Shown here: piece by piece, positions 43,475 to 51,722 of the stretch | How the letters are laid out: every line of letters begins with the position of its first letter | How positions within the stretch are numbered: the first letter of the stretch is position 1 | Source of the DNA: Nocardioides sp. Root190 | Lineage (GTDB): Bacteria; Actinomycetota; Actinomycetes; Propionibacteriales; Nocardioidaceae | Direction of reading: 5' to 3' | NCBI RefSeq assembly: GCF_001428565.1 | Contig: NZ_LMIA01000014.1 | Coordinates: forward strand, 38,951 to 102,950 | DNA length: 64,000 nt | Program-made: the position numbers and the translations under genes | Notes under the pieces: model-generated | Database searches by the model: none | What the model saw: only the letters and a program-made list of their open reading frames with translations | Told to the model about the DNA's origin: nothing

Positions 43475-44749
43475 TCACACCAGCACAGCAGGGCCCAGCC
43501 AGTTGCACGCCGTGAGGGCGAGCTCGATCGCCTGGCGGTCGGTGCTGATGGAGCGGCCGAGGGCCTTCTCCGCGGAGGCGATGCGGTACTTGACGGAGTT
43601 CTTGTGCATCAGCATCGCCTCGGCCGTGGCGGTGTAGCTGCTCTCGTGCTGGAAGAACAGCAGGAGGGTGTGCCGGAGGCGGTCGTGGTGCTCGTCGTCG
43701 AGTGCGAGCTCGCGAAGGGTGTCGTGGATCCAGTCGCGGGTCAGGTCGAGGTCGTGCGCCAGGAGGGAGGCGACCTTGAGGCCGGGCTCGCCGAAGCTGG
43801 TGACGGGGTGCGTCGGGTCGTCGCGGATGGTCGTGACCTGCTGGGCCTTGACCGCCTCCTCGTGGGTACGACGGAAGCCGGCGAGTCCGGACTGCGGGCG
43901 ACCGAAGGCCACCATCGGGACGGGCGGCCCACCGGCTTCGCCGAGCAGGGAGCGGATCACGTCGAGGTCGGGCTCGACGTCCTCCCGTACGGCGAACCAG
44001 GCCCACGCGCTCGCTCGGTCGCGCGGGATGACGAGGGGGATCCGCTTGGAGCCGAGGTGCTCGGCGATCGCGCCGGCCGCCTTGGTGAAGCGGGAGAGCT
44101 GGTCCTGTTGGGTGCCGGTCTCGTGGACCCACAGGACGGCGCCGAGGTGGGGGACACGGAGCCGGTAGCCGATCACGGATTCGGCGGCGTCGACGTCGGT
44201 CTCGGTGCCGGCGAGGATGTCGTCGACCCGGCTGGCCCGCGCGCTGCTCCGCTCGGCCAGCCAGCGTTCGCGCTCGCTCTCGTAGACGGTGATGACACGC
44301 TGGGAGATCCAGTCGATGTAGTCGAAGGTGACCGCGACGACGCGCTCGAGGCCGGCTGCCCGCTGCTCAGGCTCGGCGTCCACCGTCTCGAACTCGTGGA
44401 ACGCCTGCTCGAGCAGGAACTGCTGTCCGAGGCGGTAGGCGCGGACCAGTGCGCTGACCGGGACGCCACGCTGGGCCAGGCGACGGGCGTACTCGTAGGC
44501 CGCCGACGGTGGCTCGATGTTGTCCACCACGATGTCGTGGCGCAGCGAGTGGAGGATGTTCTCGACGTTGCCCTCGATGCTCGCGTAGAGCAGGTCGAAG
44601 ATCGCGCCCTCGCCCTCGAGCTCGACGATCCGGGTCGAGAGACGGTCCCGCATCGCGTTGCTCAGCTCGCCGATCTTGTCGTGCAGGTTGGCGGCGACCT
44701 TCTCGACCAGGGCGCTCGTCGTGAACCTGTCGGTCATCACGTCTGGCAT
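43475..44749 (-). CDS. PucR-family (CdaR-like) transcriptional regulator
   Basis: A 424-residue regulator with no GAF or PucR N-terminal purine domain evident. The central region is helical and the C-terminal helix-turn-helix (about 365-410) reads LLLFFQHESSYTATAEAMLM then HKNSVKYRIASAEKALG, the PucR signature. Regulators of this kind sense small metabolites, often in lipid and purine catabolism. The start is ATG 44749 or ATG 44737. An 18-bp palindrome lies 21 bp upstream and may be its own operator. The acyl-CoA ligase gene is upstream on the same strand. Confidence 0.88.
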   Translation of the reverse strand: MPDVMTDRFTTSALVEKVAANLHDKIGELSNAMRDRLSTRIVELEGEGAIFDLLYASIEGNVENILHSLRHDIVVDNIEPPSAAYEYARRLAQRGVPVSALVRAYRLGQQFLLEQAFHEFETVDAEPEQRAAGLERVVAVTFDYIDWISQRVITVYESERERWLAERSSARASRVDDILAGTETDVDAAESVIGYRLRVPHLGAVLWVHETGTQQDQLSRFTKAAGAIAEHLGSKRIPLVIPRDRASAWAWFAVREDVEPDLDVIRSLLGEAGGPPVPMVAFGRPQSGLAGFRRTHEEAVKAQQVTTIRDDPTHPVTSFGEPGLKVASLLAHDLDLTRDWIHDTLRELALDDEHHDRLRHTLLLFFQHESSYTATAEAMLMHKNSVKYRIASAEKALGRSISTDRQAIELALTACNWLGPAVLV

Positions 44750-44770
44750 CTCCGCATCGTGGCATAAGTG

Positions 44771-44788
44771 CAGTGACGTACGTCACTG
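44771..44788. promoter_or_regulatory. perfect 18-bp palindrome upstream of PucR gene
   Basis: CAGTGACGT and ACGTCACTG abut to give a perfect palindrome 22 bp before the PucR start and 67 bp after the acyl-CoA ligase stop. It is a candidate operator for autoregulation. Confidence 0.6.
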
Positions 44789-44808
44789 TCTGAAGGATAC
44801 GAACGAAC

Positions 44809-44826
44809 GGGACCGGGTTTGGTCCC
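44809..44826 (-). terminator. hairpin downstream of acyl-CoA ligase gene
   Basis: GGGACC-GGGTTT-GGTCCC, a 6-bp stem 29 bp beyond the stop of the ligase gene. It is a plausible weak terminator without a U-tract on this strand. Confidence 0.45.
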
Positions 44827-44854
44827 GCCGCACAAAGAGGGAACTGCGCCGGTG

Positions 44855-46354
44855 TCAGTCGTTGGCGGGCTCCCGCAGGCGTGCCTTGACCAGCTTGCCG
44901 ACGGAGTTCTTCGGCAGCTCGGCCAGGACGTGGACGGCCTCGGGGACCTTGTAGCGCGCCAGGGACGCCGCGCAGTGGGCCCTCAGCTCGTCCTCGCTGA
45001 CCGCCAGGCCGGGCTTGGCGGCGACGTACGCGACCGGCACCTCGCCGAGCACGGGGTCGGGCTGGCCGACGACCGCCGCCTCGAGGACGGCCGGGTGGCC
45101 GTAGAGGCACTCCTCGATCTCCTTGGGGTAGATGTTCTCGCCGCCGCGGATGATCAGCTCCTTGATCCGGTCGACGATGCGCAGGTAGCCGTCCTCGTCG
45201 ATGGTGCCGACGTCGCCGGTGTGCAGCCAGCCGTTGCGGAGCACCTTGGTGGTCTCCTCGGGGCGCCCGAGGTAGCCCCGCATGACGTTCGCACCCCGGA
45301 TCACCACCTCGCCGCGCAGTCCTGTCGGCAGGTGCTCGCCGGTGGTGGAGATGACGGCCACCTCCTGGCCGGGCAGCGCGATGCCCACCGTGCCGGGCTT
45401 GCGCGGCCCGGTTACCGGGTTGATGGTCGAGGCGACGCTGCCCTCGGAGAGGCCGTACCCCTCCACGACGGCGATGCCGAAGCGCTGCTCGAAGCGGGTG
45501 ATCAGCTCGGCCGGCATCGGGGCCGCACCGCAGATCACGAACCGCAGCGAGGAGGTGTCGACCTCGCGCTCGGTGGTGGCGTCGAGGACGGCGTACATCG
45601 TCGGCACGGCCGAGAAGTACGTCGGGCGGTGGGCCTCGACGAGGTCCCAGAAGGTCGACGGCGAGAAGCGTGGGGCGACCACGACGTCCCCTCCGGCGCG
45701 CAGCACCGAGACCACGCTGGCGATGAGCCCGTTCGCGTGGAAGAGGGGGAGCACGAGCAGGCTGGTGTCGTCGGCCGTGAGCTGGAAGTGCTCGACGAGG
45801 GACGAGCTCATCGCCGAGATGTTGGCGTGGTCGAGCAGCACCCCCTTGGGACGCCCGGTCGTGCCGCTCGTGTAGATCACCAGGGCGAAGTCGTCGGGTT
45901 GGGCCAGGGGCGGACTCTCCGGCAGGTGGCTGCCGGGGCCGGCGTGCGAGCCGGCGTGGATCGAGCTGACGTCCACCCAGGCGATCTCGAGCTGCTCGGC
46001 CAGGGCTCGTGCCCGCTCCTCACCCACGAGCACGGCCGAGGCCGAGTCCTCCAGCTGGTAGAGGGCCTCGTCGTCGGTCAGTGCCGGGTTCACGGGCGTG
46101 AGCGCCGAGCCGTGGTGCCACGCCGCGAACATCGTGGTGACGATCTCCGCGCAGTTCGGCAGCATCACTGCGACGTTGTCGCCGGGGGAGATGCCCAGCT
46201 CGGCGAGCCGACCTGCGAGGCGTCGTACTGCTGCGGCGAAGGCCGCGTTGTCGAGGGTGCGCTCGCCATCGCCGAGGCAGCGACCGCCCGGATCCCGCTC
46301 CTCACGGAGGAACGGGATCCGGGCGAGGCTGTCGGCGGTGGCCGTCGTGGTCAT
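44855..46354 (-). CDS. AMP-dependent acyl-CoA synthetase/ligase (FadD-like)
   Basis: A 499-residue member of the ANL adenylating family. The P-loop is YTSGTTGRPKG near residue 180, followed by GYGLSEG, TGDVG and the catalytic lysine region LPKNSVGKLVKARLRE at the C-terminus. It activates a carboxylic acid to acyl-AMP and acyl-CoA. The ATG at 46354 overlaps the DUF3556 stop by 4 bases (ATGA), so the two are translationally coupled. The longer same-frame run upstream lies inside DUF3556 and is not coding. The substrate is unknown; fatty or terpenoid acids are plausible. Confidence 0.92.
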   Translation of the reverse strand: MTTTATADSLARIPFLREERDPGGRCLGDGERTLDNAAFAAAVRRLAGRLAELGISPGDNVAVMLPNCAEIVTTMFAAWHHGSALTPVNPALTDDEALYQLEDSASAVLVGEERARALAEQLEIAWVDVSSIHAGSHAGPGSHLPESPPLAQPDDFALVIYTSGTTGRPKGVLLDHANISAMSSSLVEHFQLTADDTSLLVLPLFHANGLIASVVSVLRAGGDVVVAPRFSPSTFWDLVEAHRPTYFSAVPTMYAVLDATTEREVDTSSLRFVICGAAPMPAELITRFEQRFGIAVVEGYGLSEGSVASTINPVTGPRKPGTVGIALPGQEVAVISTTGEHLPTGLRGEVVIRGANVMRGYLGRPEETTKVLRNGWLHTGDVGTIDEDGYLRIVDRIKELIIRGGENIYPKEIEECLYGHPAVLEAAVVGQPDPVLGEVPVAYVAAKPGLAVSEDELRAHCAASLARYKVPEAVHVLAELPKNSVGKLVKARLREPAND

Positions 46355-48150
46355 GCGTGGGCTCGTGGCGGCTGGGCGAGCTCCGGGTGGTGGTCCGGGT
46401 GGCGGTAGGTCACCTCGACGGGGACCGGGCCGTCGGGCAACCACGGCTGCGTCTTGACGCAGTCGGCGACGAGCCACGTGCCGCGCTCCACGATGCCGAG
46501 CGCCGCGTCCATCACGAAGTACTCCTGCGTCTTCTTGTGCAGGGGCTGCGACTCGACCCACACCACGACGAACTCGCCGGGCTCGAAGCCGATCCGCTTC
46601 TGGATGGCCTCGATGAGCTGGTCGTCGTGCAGGTGGCCGTCGCCGAAGTTCCAGCCGATGATCGCGTTGCAGCAGAACTCCGCCTCGCGCAGCGAGTAGG
46701 TCTCGTACTCCTCGCCCAGGTAGTTCTGCATGACGGAGAACAGGCCGCGGCCCTGGGCGTGCATCGCCCGCCAGGCAAGCGTCATCTGCATCGTCATCTC
46801 GGCAACGTCGGGCTCGTAGCCCATGCCCTCGATGAGCTGGTCGACCTGGTTCTTCGCGGGCTTCTTGAGCTGGTTGAGCTTGGCCTCGGCGCCGGGCTTG
46901 AACGCCCAGGTGGCCGACGCCCAGTTGCCCGAGTACTGGCGCATCGAGGGCAGGAAGGACACCAGGTCGGGCCGGAGGTTGCCCAGGACGGGGAAGAAGA
47001 CGAGGAGCGCGACGAGCACGGGCAGCATCCAGCCCTCGCTGAAGTCGCCGACACCGTAGCCGTCGCCCGCGAAGTGGCCGGCGAACAGGAAGATCGTGAT
47101 GTAGGAGAAGACGATGTTCCACTCCAACGGGACCGCCAGCGGGAACGTCTGGGTGATGAAGAGGTGGAACAGCACCATCGAGCTGACGGCGAGCAGCGTG
47201 ATCGTCCAGTTCGTGCTGAACAGCAGGACGAGCGGGACGGCGAGCTCGGCCAGCGTGCCCAGGACGTGCGCCATGACCCACGCCAGCCGCGACGGGTTCA
47301 GGTCGTCGGGCAGGGAGCGGAAGTGGGCACGCTTGAGGGCCTTCGGCACGAAGGGCGCGTTGGAGACCATCGGCGGGATGACCAGCTCGAAGAGCGGGGT
47401 GAGCTTGGAGATCGAGGCGCCGACCCAGACGATCACGATGATCACCTTGGCCGCGACGATGAAGTCGGTGAAGGTGAGCACGCTGCCGGCGAGTGCGGAG
47501 ATGACCAGGATCGGCACGTACTGCTCGCCGCGGGCGGCGAGGAAGAGGATCTTGTCGCGCAGGCCGCACAGGACCAGAAGGCCGGCGGAGACCGCCATCA
47601 GGACGGGGTCGACCATCTCGATGCCGCCCAGGCCGCCGATGCTGGTCGAGCTGCCGGCGACGATGGCATACATGAAGCTGCCGAGCGTCACGAGGTAGAG
47701 CAGCACGTCGAAGACGCTGCGGTTGTCGCCCGCTGTGAAGGGGACCTTGCCCGGCCACGGGGGGAGCCGGATGGTGTCCGGTCGCGCCCAGTAGGCGATG
47801 CCGCCGGTCATCGGCTTGAAGTGCGCCGCGAGCGGGCCCCACGTGCCGCCGATCCCGAACAGCTCGAGGAACAGCGTCCAGAGCACGATCTTCTGGTAGA
47901 TCACCGGCTCGTCCCACCACGCACCGACGTCGAACATGCCTCCGACGTCGGAGGTGAGCGTCGCGAGAGCGATGCCGCCGCCGATGGACAGGACCAGCAG
48001 CTTCACGATGTAGATCGTGTGCACCATCTTGGGGGTGCCGAAGCCGAACTCGGCCCAGAACGTGGCGAGGAAGTGGATCCGCTCCTGCCGGGGTCGGGTG
48101 AGGAACTCTGCCGGATCGGCCGGCGGTGCGTCGGGGGTGAGGAAAGGCAT
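46351..48150 (-). CDS. DUF3556 membrane protein
   Basis: A 599-residue polytopic protein of the DUF3556 family, common in Mycobacteria and relatives. The opening FLTRPRQERIHFLATFWAEF is conserved. About nine hydrophobic segments fill residues 45-380, and the last 200 residues are soluble (EEYETYSLREAEFCCNAIIG). Function is unknown; it is often linked to lipid loci. Translational coupling to an acyl-CoA ligase supports a lipid role. Confidence 0.85.
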   Translation of the reverse strand: MPFLTPDAPPADPAEFLTRPRQERIHFLATFWAEFGFGTPKMVHTIYIVKLLVLSIGGGIALATLTSDVGGMFDVGAWWDEPVIYQKIVLWTLFLELFGIGGTWGPLAAHFKPMTGGIAYWARPDTIRLPPWPGKVPFTAGDNRSVFDVLLYLVTLGSFMYAIVAGSSTSIGGLGGIEMVDPVLMAVSAGLLVLCGLRDKILFLAARGEQYVPILVISALAGSVLTFTDFIVAAKVIIVIVWVGASISKLTPLFELVIPPMVSNAPFVPKALKRAHFRSLPDDLNPSRLAWVMAHVLGTLAELAVPLVLLFSTNWTITLLAVSSMVLFHLFITQTFPLAVPLEWNIVFSYITIFLFAGHFAGDGYGVGDFSEGWMLPVLVALLVFFPVLGNLRPDLVSFLPSMRQYSGNWASATWAFKPGAEAKLNQLKKPAKNQVDQLIEGMGYEPDVAEMTMQMTLAWRAMHAQGRGLFSVMQNYLGEEYETYSLREAEFCCNAIIGWNFGDGHLHDDQLIEAIQKRIGFEPGEFVVVWVESQPLHKKTQEYFVMDAALGIVERGTWLVADCVKTQPWLPDGPVPVEVTYRHPDHHPELAQPPRAHA

Positions 48151-48274
48151 GTCGTGACTCCTTCGGGGCGGACCGGCCGGCGGCCCGCGCGAGTCGAAAG
48201 TAGGCCGCGGGAGGTGTCGTGCATCACGGCCCCGAAGACCGACGATTGGTGGGGTTCTTCGTGCCTGGCGGACA

Positions 48275-48351
48275 AATGGCCGAGGAATGGCCGAGGAATG
48301 GCCGAGGAATGGCCGAGGAATGGCTGAGGACCGGCCGACGAATGGCGCGGG
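48275..48351 (+). repeat. 11-bp tandem repeat (AATGGCCGAGG)
   Basis: Four perfect copies of AATGGCCGAGG (48275-48318) are followed by degenerate copies to about 48351. The period is near one helical turn, so the repeat presents the same DNA face. It sits between the divergent DUF3556 gene and the small gene at 48388. Nothing else is seen in 48151-48387. Confidence 0.85.
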
Positions 48352-48387
48352 CTGGTCTGGTCACGACGCAGCGCTATCGTCGGCCCC

Positions 48388-48786
48388 ATGCGGACCCCAG
48401 CTTTCAGCGACGAGCAGCTGGCCGTTGCGATCGCGGCGGCCGCGGCCGAGCTGGGGGAGCCGCTCACCGCGTCGTCGTACGACGCCTGGCAACGCGGCCG
48501 CGAAGCGGCCTCCCCGGCGCTGGTGATCCGGCGGTTCGGGTCGTGGAACGAAGCGTGCTCACGCGCGGGCGTCGCGACGAACAAGACCCGGTCGACCTCG
48601 CGGCGCTGGAGCGACCAGGACGTCGTGGACATCGTCACGGCCTACCTCGCGTCGCCCGGCAGTGCCGGCACCTTCGCCGACTACAGCGAGTGGGCCAGGG
48701 AGCAGGTGGGTGCACCCAGCGGGGCGACCCTGCGGCAGCGATTCGCCTGGGCCGAGGTCAAGCAGCGGGCCAGTGCACACGAATGA
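48388..48786 (+). CDS. homing-endonuclease-associated repeat protein
   Basis: A 132-residue protein with two copies of a helical repeat found beside HNH homing endonucleases, the first around SDEQLAVAIAAAAAELGEPLT and RRFGSWNEACSRAG, the second around WSDQDVVDIVTAYLASP and TLRQRFAWAEVK. It lacks a nuclease motif. Such stand-alone repeat proteins may bind DNA. ATG 48388. It is followed 24 bp later by the next gene. Confidence 0.7.
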   Translation: MRTPAFSDEQLAVAIAAAAAELGEPLTASSYDAWQRGREAASPALVIRRFGSWNEACSRAGVATNKTRSTSRRWSDQDVVDIVTAYLASPGSAGTFADYSEWAREQVGAPSGATLRQRFAWAEVKQRASAHE

Positions 48787-48810
48787 CCGCTCACGGGACA
48801 CAATGACAGC

Positions 48811-49356
48811 ATGACTGTCATTCCCGCTGTCCGACTGGCTGAGCTCGAGCCCGCCTGCGACCTCGCCGACGCCCTCGAGCTGTTCGACTCGCTGCCGGCC
48901 GTGCGGGCCGAGGAGATCACCGGCCGCTGGCACGGGCGAGAGCTCGGGACCGGTCACCCGATGGACGGACTCCTGGAGGCGTCGGGCTGGTACGGAAAGC
49001 AGTTCGACTCCGTCGACGAGGTCCACCCGCTGCTGTTCCGCACCCCCGCCGGCAAGATCGTGTCCGTCGACCCCCGCCGGATCCCCTTCGGCATCGTGGA
49101 CAAGATCCCCGAGGGCGTCATCACCCGGGGACGCCAGGTCATGGGCGCGGCCCTTCCGGCGCTGCGCACGAAGAAGGCGCGGGCCCGCTTGCGCAACGTG
49201 GAGTACCGCGGCGTCGTCACGGCCGGGATGAGCTACGACCACCTGCCGATCATCGACCTGTTCCGCCGCATCGACGAGCGGACCCTGCTCGGCTGCATGG
49301 ACCTGCGCGACGCGCCGCCGTACTTCTTCGTGCTGGAGGCCGACGCCCCCGCCTGA
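48811..49356 (+). CDS. GXWXG/DUF4334 domain protein
   Basis: A 181-residue protein. The N-terminal GXWXG motif is GRWHGRELG near residue 38, and the DUF4334 part covers about 105-178 (ARLRNVEYRGVVTAGMSYDHLPI then IDLFRRIDERTLLGCMD). Proteins of this type are small, cytosolic and of unknown function. ATG 48811. Convergent with the flavin reductase gene 21 bp away. Confidence 0.8.
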   Translation: MTVIPAVRLAELEPACDLADALELFDSLPAVRAEEITGRWHGRELGTGHPMDGLLEASGWYGKQFDSVDEVHPLLFRTPAGKIVSVDPRRIPFGIVDKIPEGVITRGRQVMGAALPALRTKKARARLRNVEYRGVVTAGMSYDHLPIIDLFRRIDERTLLGCMDLRDAPPYFFVLEADAPA

Positions 49357-49377
49357 CGCCCCCCTGACGGCAGGAGC

Positions 49378-50004
49378 TCAGGCCGGCGGGTAGGGCGCCG
49401 CTCGCAGCAGCGACGCGAGGTGTGCGAGGTTGGCGGCCAGGGTGGTCGTCGTCGCGGCGGTCTTCTCGGGCTCGGGATCGAGGTCCTGGTAGTCCGTGCC
49501 CTGCATGGCTTCGCCGACCCAGTAGGTCACGGCGTTGGCCGGCAGGCTGAAGCCGACGTCGTTGAGCGCCTGGTAGACCTCTGCCGACACGTGGTGGGCG
49601 CCGTCCTCGTTGCCGACGACCGCCACTCCGGCGACCTTGCCCGAGGTCAGCGTCCGGCCCTCGTCGTCTGTCTCGCCGAGCTCGGCGTCCAACCGCTCGA
49701 GCACCAGCTTGCACACCGACGCGGGCTGGCCCATCCAGATGGGTGTCGAGATCACCAGGATGTCGGCGGCAAGCATCTTCGCGCGCAGCTCCGGCCAGGT
49801 GTCGCCGTCGCCCTCGTCCACCCCGACGCCGAACGCCACCTGCTGGTCCACGACGCGGACCTGCTCACCCTCGACGCCGTGGGCGCGCAAGGCCTCCAGG
49901 AGGCGCCGGCCGATCAGCTCCGAGCTGGATCTCGACGGCGACTTCCGCAAGGTGCAGCAGAGCACCAGTGCGCGCAGGGACTCGGTCGGCTGGTTCTCGT
50001 CCAT
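49378..50004 (-). CDS. NADPH-dependent FMN reductase/flavodoxin-like protein
   Basis: A 208-residue flavodoxin-fold protein. The phosphate-binding loop is CCTLRKSPSRSSSEL at about residues 16-30, and the flavin region contains STPIWMGQPASVCKLVLERLD, typical of NADPH-dependent FMN reductases and WrbA-like proteins. The start is ATG 50004; the longer frame adds a non-conserved tail. Likely a stand-alone flavin reductase supplying reduced FMN or detoxifying quinones. Confidence 0.83.
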   Translation of the reverse strand: MDENQPTESLRALVLCCTLRKSPSRSSSELIGRRLLEALRAHGVEGEQVRVVDQQVAFGVGVDEGDGDTWPELRAKMLAADILVISTPIWMGQPASVCKLVLERLDAELGETDDEGRTLTSGKVAGVAVVGNEDGAHHVSAEVYQALNDVGFSLPANAVTYWVGEAMQGTDYQDLDPEPEKTAATTTTLAANLAHLASLLRAAPYPPA

Positions 50005-50147
50005 GGAGGTCGGGTACCCGCCCAGGGGTCGGGCAGTCGTCCCGGGTGCCATGGCCCGTTGTGGCGTCCCAGCCGTGCCCGTTCGACCCTGCTGGAGGCC
50101 GGTTCGTCGCGCCTACGCTCACAGGACCTTCCGGGGGGAGGGTCGAG

Positions 50148-51719
50148 GTGAGGAGGCTCGGGGTGGGCGCTGCATCGCGTCGCGCGCTGGTCGCGCTCCC
50201 GGCTGTCGGAGCCGTGGCGGTGTCCGCCGGCGTCGCCTCGCCGGCCGAGGCGGCCGTCTACCTGCCGCGCGCCTGGACCCGGACCGCGATCCCGACCGCG
50301 GCCACCCTGCACCAGCTGAAGAGGTTCACCAGCGGCTACACGCCTGCGCTGAACAAGCAGGTGATCGCTGCCGGTGGCTTCACCAAGTGGTTCGAGAAGC
50401 AGCTGGGCGGCTCCTACAGCGACGGCTGGTCCTCCGACACGTCGCGGTGGTGGACCTCGATCAACGCGTCCGCGAGCGAGATCTGGCGACGCGACCAGGA
50501 GGGCATCGAGGGGATGTGGCTGGCCGACGCCAACTACGAGCGCTGGACGCTCGTGCGGCGACTCGGCTCCCAGCGCCAGGTGCTCGAGACGATGACCGAC
50601 TTCTGGGAGAACCACCTCCACGTGCCGGCCAAGGGCGAGGTCGGGCCCTTCCGTTCGTCGTACGGCAAGACCATCCGGCGCTTCGCGCTCGGTCGGTACG
50701 ACGACATGCTCGCCGCGGCGATCACGCACCCGGCGATGGCGGTCTACCTCGGCAACGCGAACTCCTCGAAGGTGGCTCCGAACGAGAACCTCGGTCGCGA
50801 GCTTCTGGAGCTCCACACCGTGGGGCGCGGCAACTTCGACGAGGACGACGTCAAGACCTCCGCCCGCATCCTCACCGGCTACCGCATCGACAGCTGGCGC
50901 ACGTGGACCTTCTCCTACGACCCTGCCCACCACTGGACCGGGCCGGTCGGGGTCCTCGGCTTCTCCCACGCCAACGCCGCACCGGACGGGCGGGCGGTCC
51001 TCACGGCGTACCTCCGCCATCTCGCGCGCCACCCCGCGACGGCACGCCGGATCGCGTTCAAGCTCGCCCGACGCTTCGTCTCCGACACCCCGACGGACGC
51101 GCTCGTCGCCAGGCTGGCGAAGGTCTACCTCGCCAGCAACACCGACATCCGGCCCGTGCTGCGCAGCCTGGTCACCTCGACCGAGTTCCGCGGCGCCTAC
51201 GGGACCGGCAAGAAGGTCCGCAACCCCACCGAGGACGTCGTCGCCACCTGGCGCTCCCTCGGAGCCACGATCACCGCCGCGCCGCGGGACGGTGAGGCCG
51301 AGGTCGCCGCCAACGAGATCCTCTGGCAGACCTCCTCGCTCGGGCTGCGCCCGTTCTCCTGGCAGCCGCCCGACGGGCGACCAGACACGGCCGCCGCGTG
51401 GTCCTCGACGTCGCGGTTCCTGAACTCGCTCGACCTCCACTACACGATGTCCGGAGGCTGGTGGCCGCAGGTCGGCGTCCGCTTCCGTACGGCGCGGTCG
51501 TGGCTGCCCGCCGACAGGATCCGCTTCGACCAGCTCGTCGACCACCTCGCGCGGACCATCCACGGTCGCGGCTCGACCTCGTTGCTCCTGCAGGCCGCCT
51601 GCGAGGCGACCGGCTGCACACCCGCGACGTCCATCACGGCGAACCACCAGGTCGTGAAGTACGAGATGGCGCGCCTGCTGACGGTGTTCCTCGACTGCCC
51701 GACCCACATGACGAGGTGA
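50148..51719 (+). CDS. Tat-exported DUF1800 protein
   Basis: A 523-residue protein starting at GTG 50148 with a GGGGGAGG site just upstream. The N-terminus has VRRLGVGAASRRALVALPAV, a Tat-type (RR) signal ending near AEA. The DUF1800 body shows DFWENHLHVP, ENLGRELLELHTVG and FKLARRFVSDTP, all conserved family segments. DUF1800 genes are almost always paired with DUF1501, as here with 3 bp between; both are thought to act outside the membrane. The function is unknown. Confidence 0.88.
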   Translation: MRRLGVGAASRRALVALPAVGAVAVSAGVASPAEAAVYLPRAWTRTAIPTAATLHQLKRFTSGYTPALNKQVIAAGGFTKWFEKQLGGSYSDGWSSDTSRWWTSINASASEIWRRDQEGIEGMWLADANYERWTLVRRLGSQRQVLETMTDFWENHLHVPAKGEVGPFRSSYGKTIRRFALGRYDDMLAAAITHPAMAVYLGNANSSKVAPNENLGRELLELHTVGRGNFDEDDVKTSARILTGYRIDSWRTWTFSYDPAHHWTGPVGVLGFSHANAAPDGRAVLTAYLRHLARHPATARRIAFKLARRFVSDTPTDALVARLAKVYLASNTDIRPVLRSLVTSTEFRGAYGTGKKVRNPTEDVVATWRSLGATITAAPRDGEAEVAANEILWQTSSLGLRPFSWQPPDGRPDTAAAWSSTSRFLNSLDLHYTMSGGWWPQVGVRFRTARSWLPADRIRFDQLVDHLARTIHGRGSTSLLLQAACEATGCTPATSITANHQVVKYEMARLLTVFLDCPTHMTR

Positions 51720-51722
51720 CCC

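Noticed and set aside
44855-47920. 1021-codon frame joining the ligase to upstream sequence
   Set aside because: Upstream part is an off-frame reading of the DUF3556 gene; the ligase starts at 46354 with a normal N-terminus.
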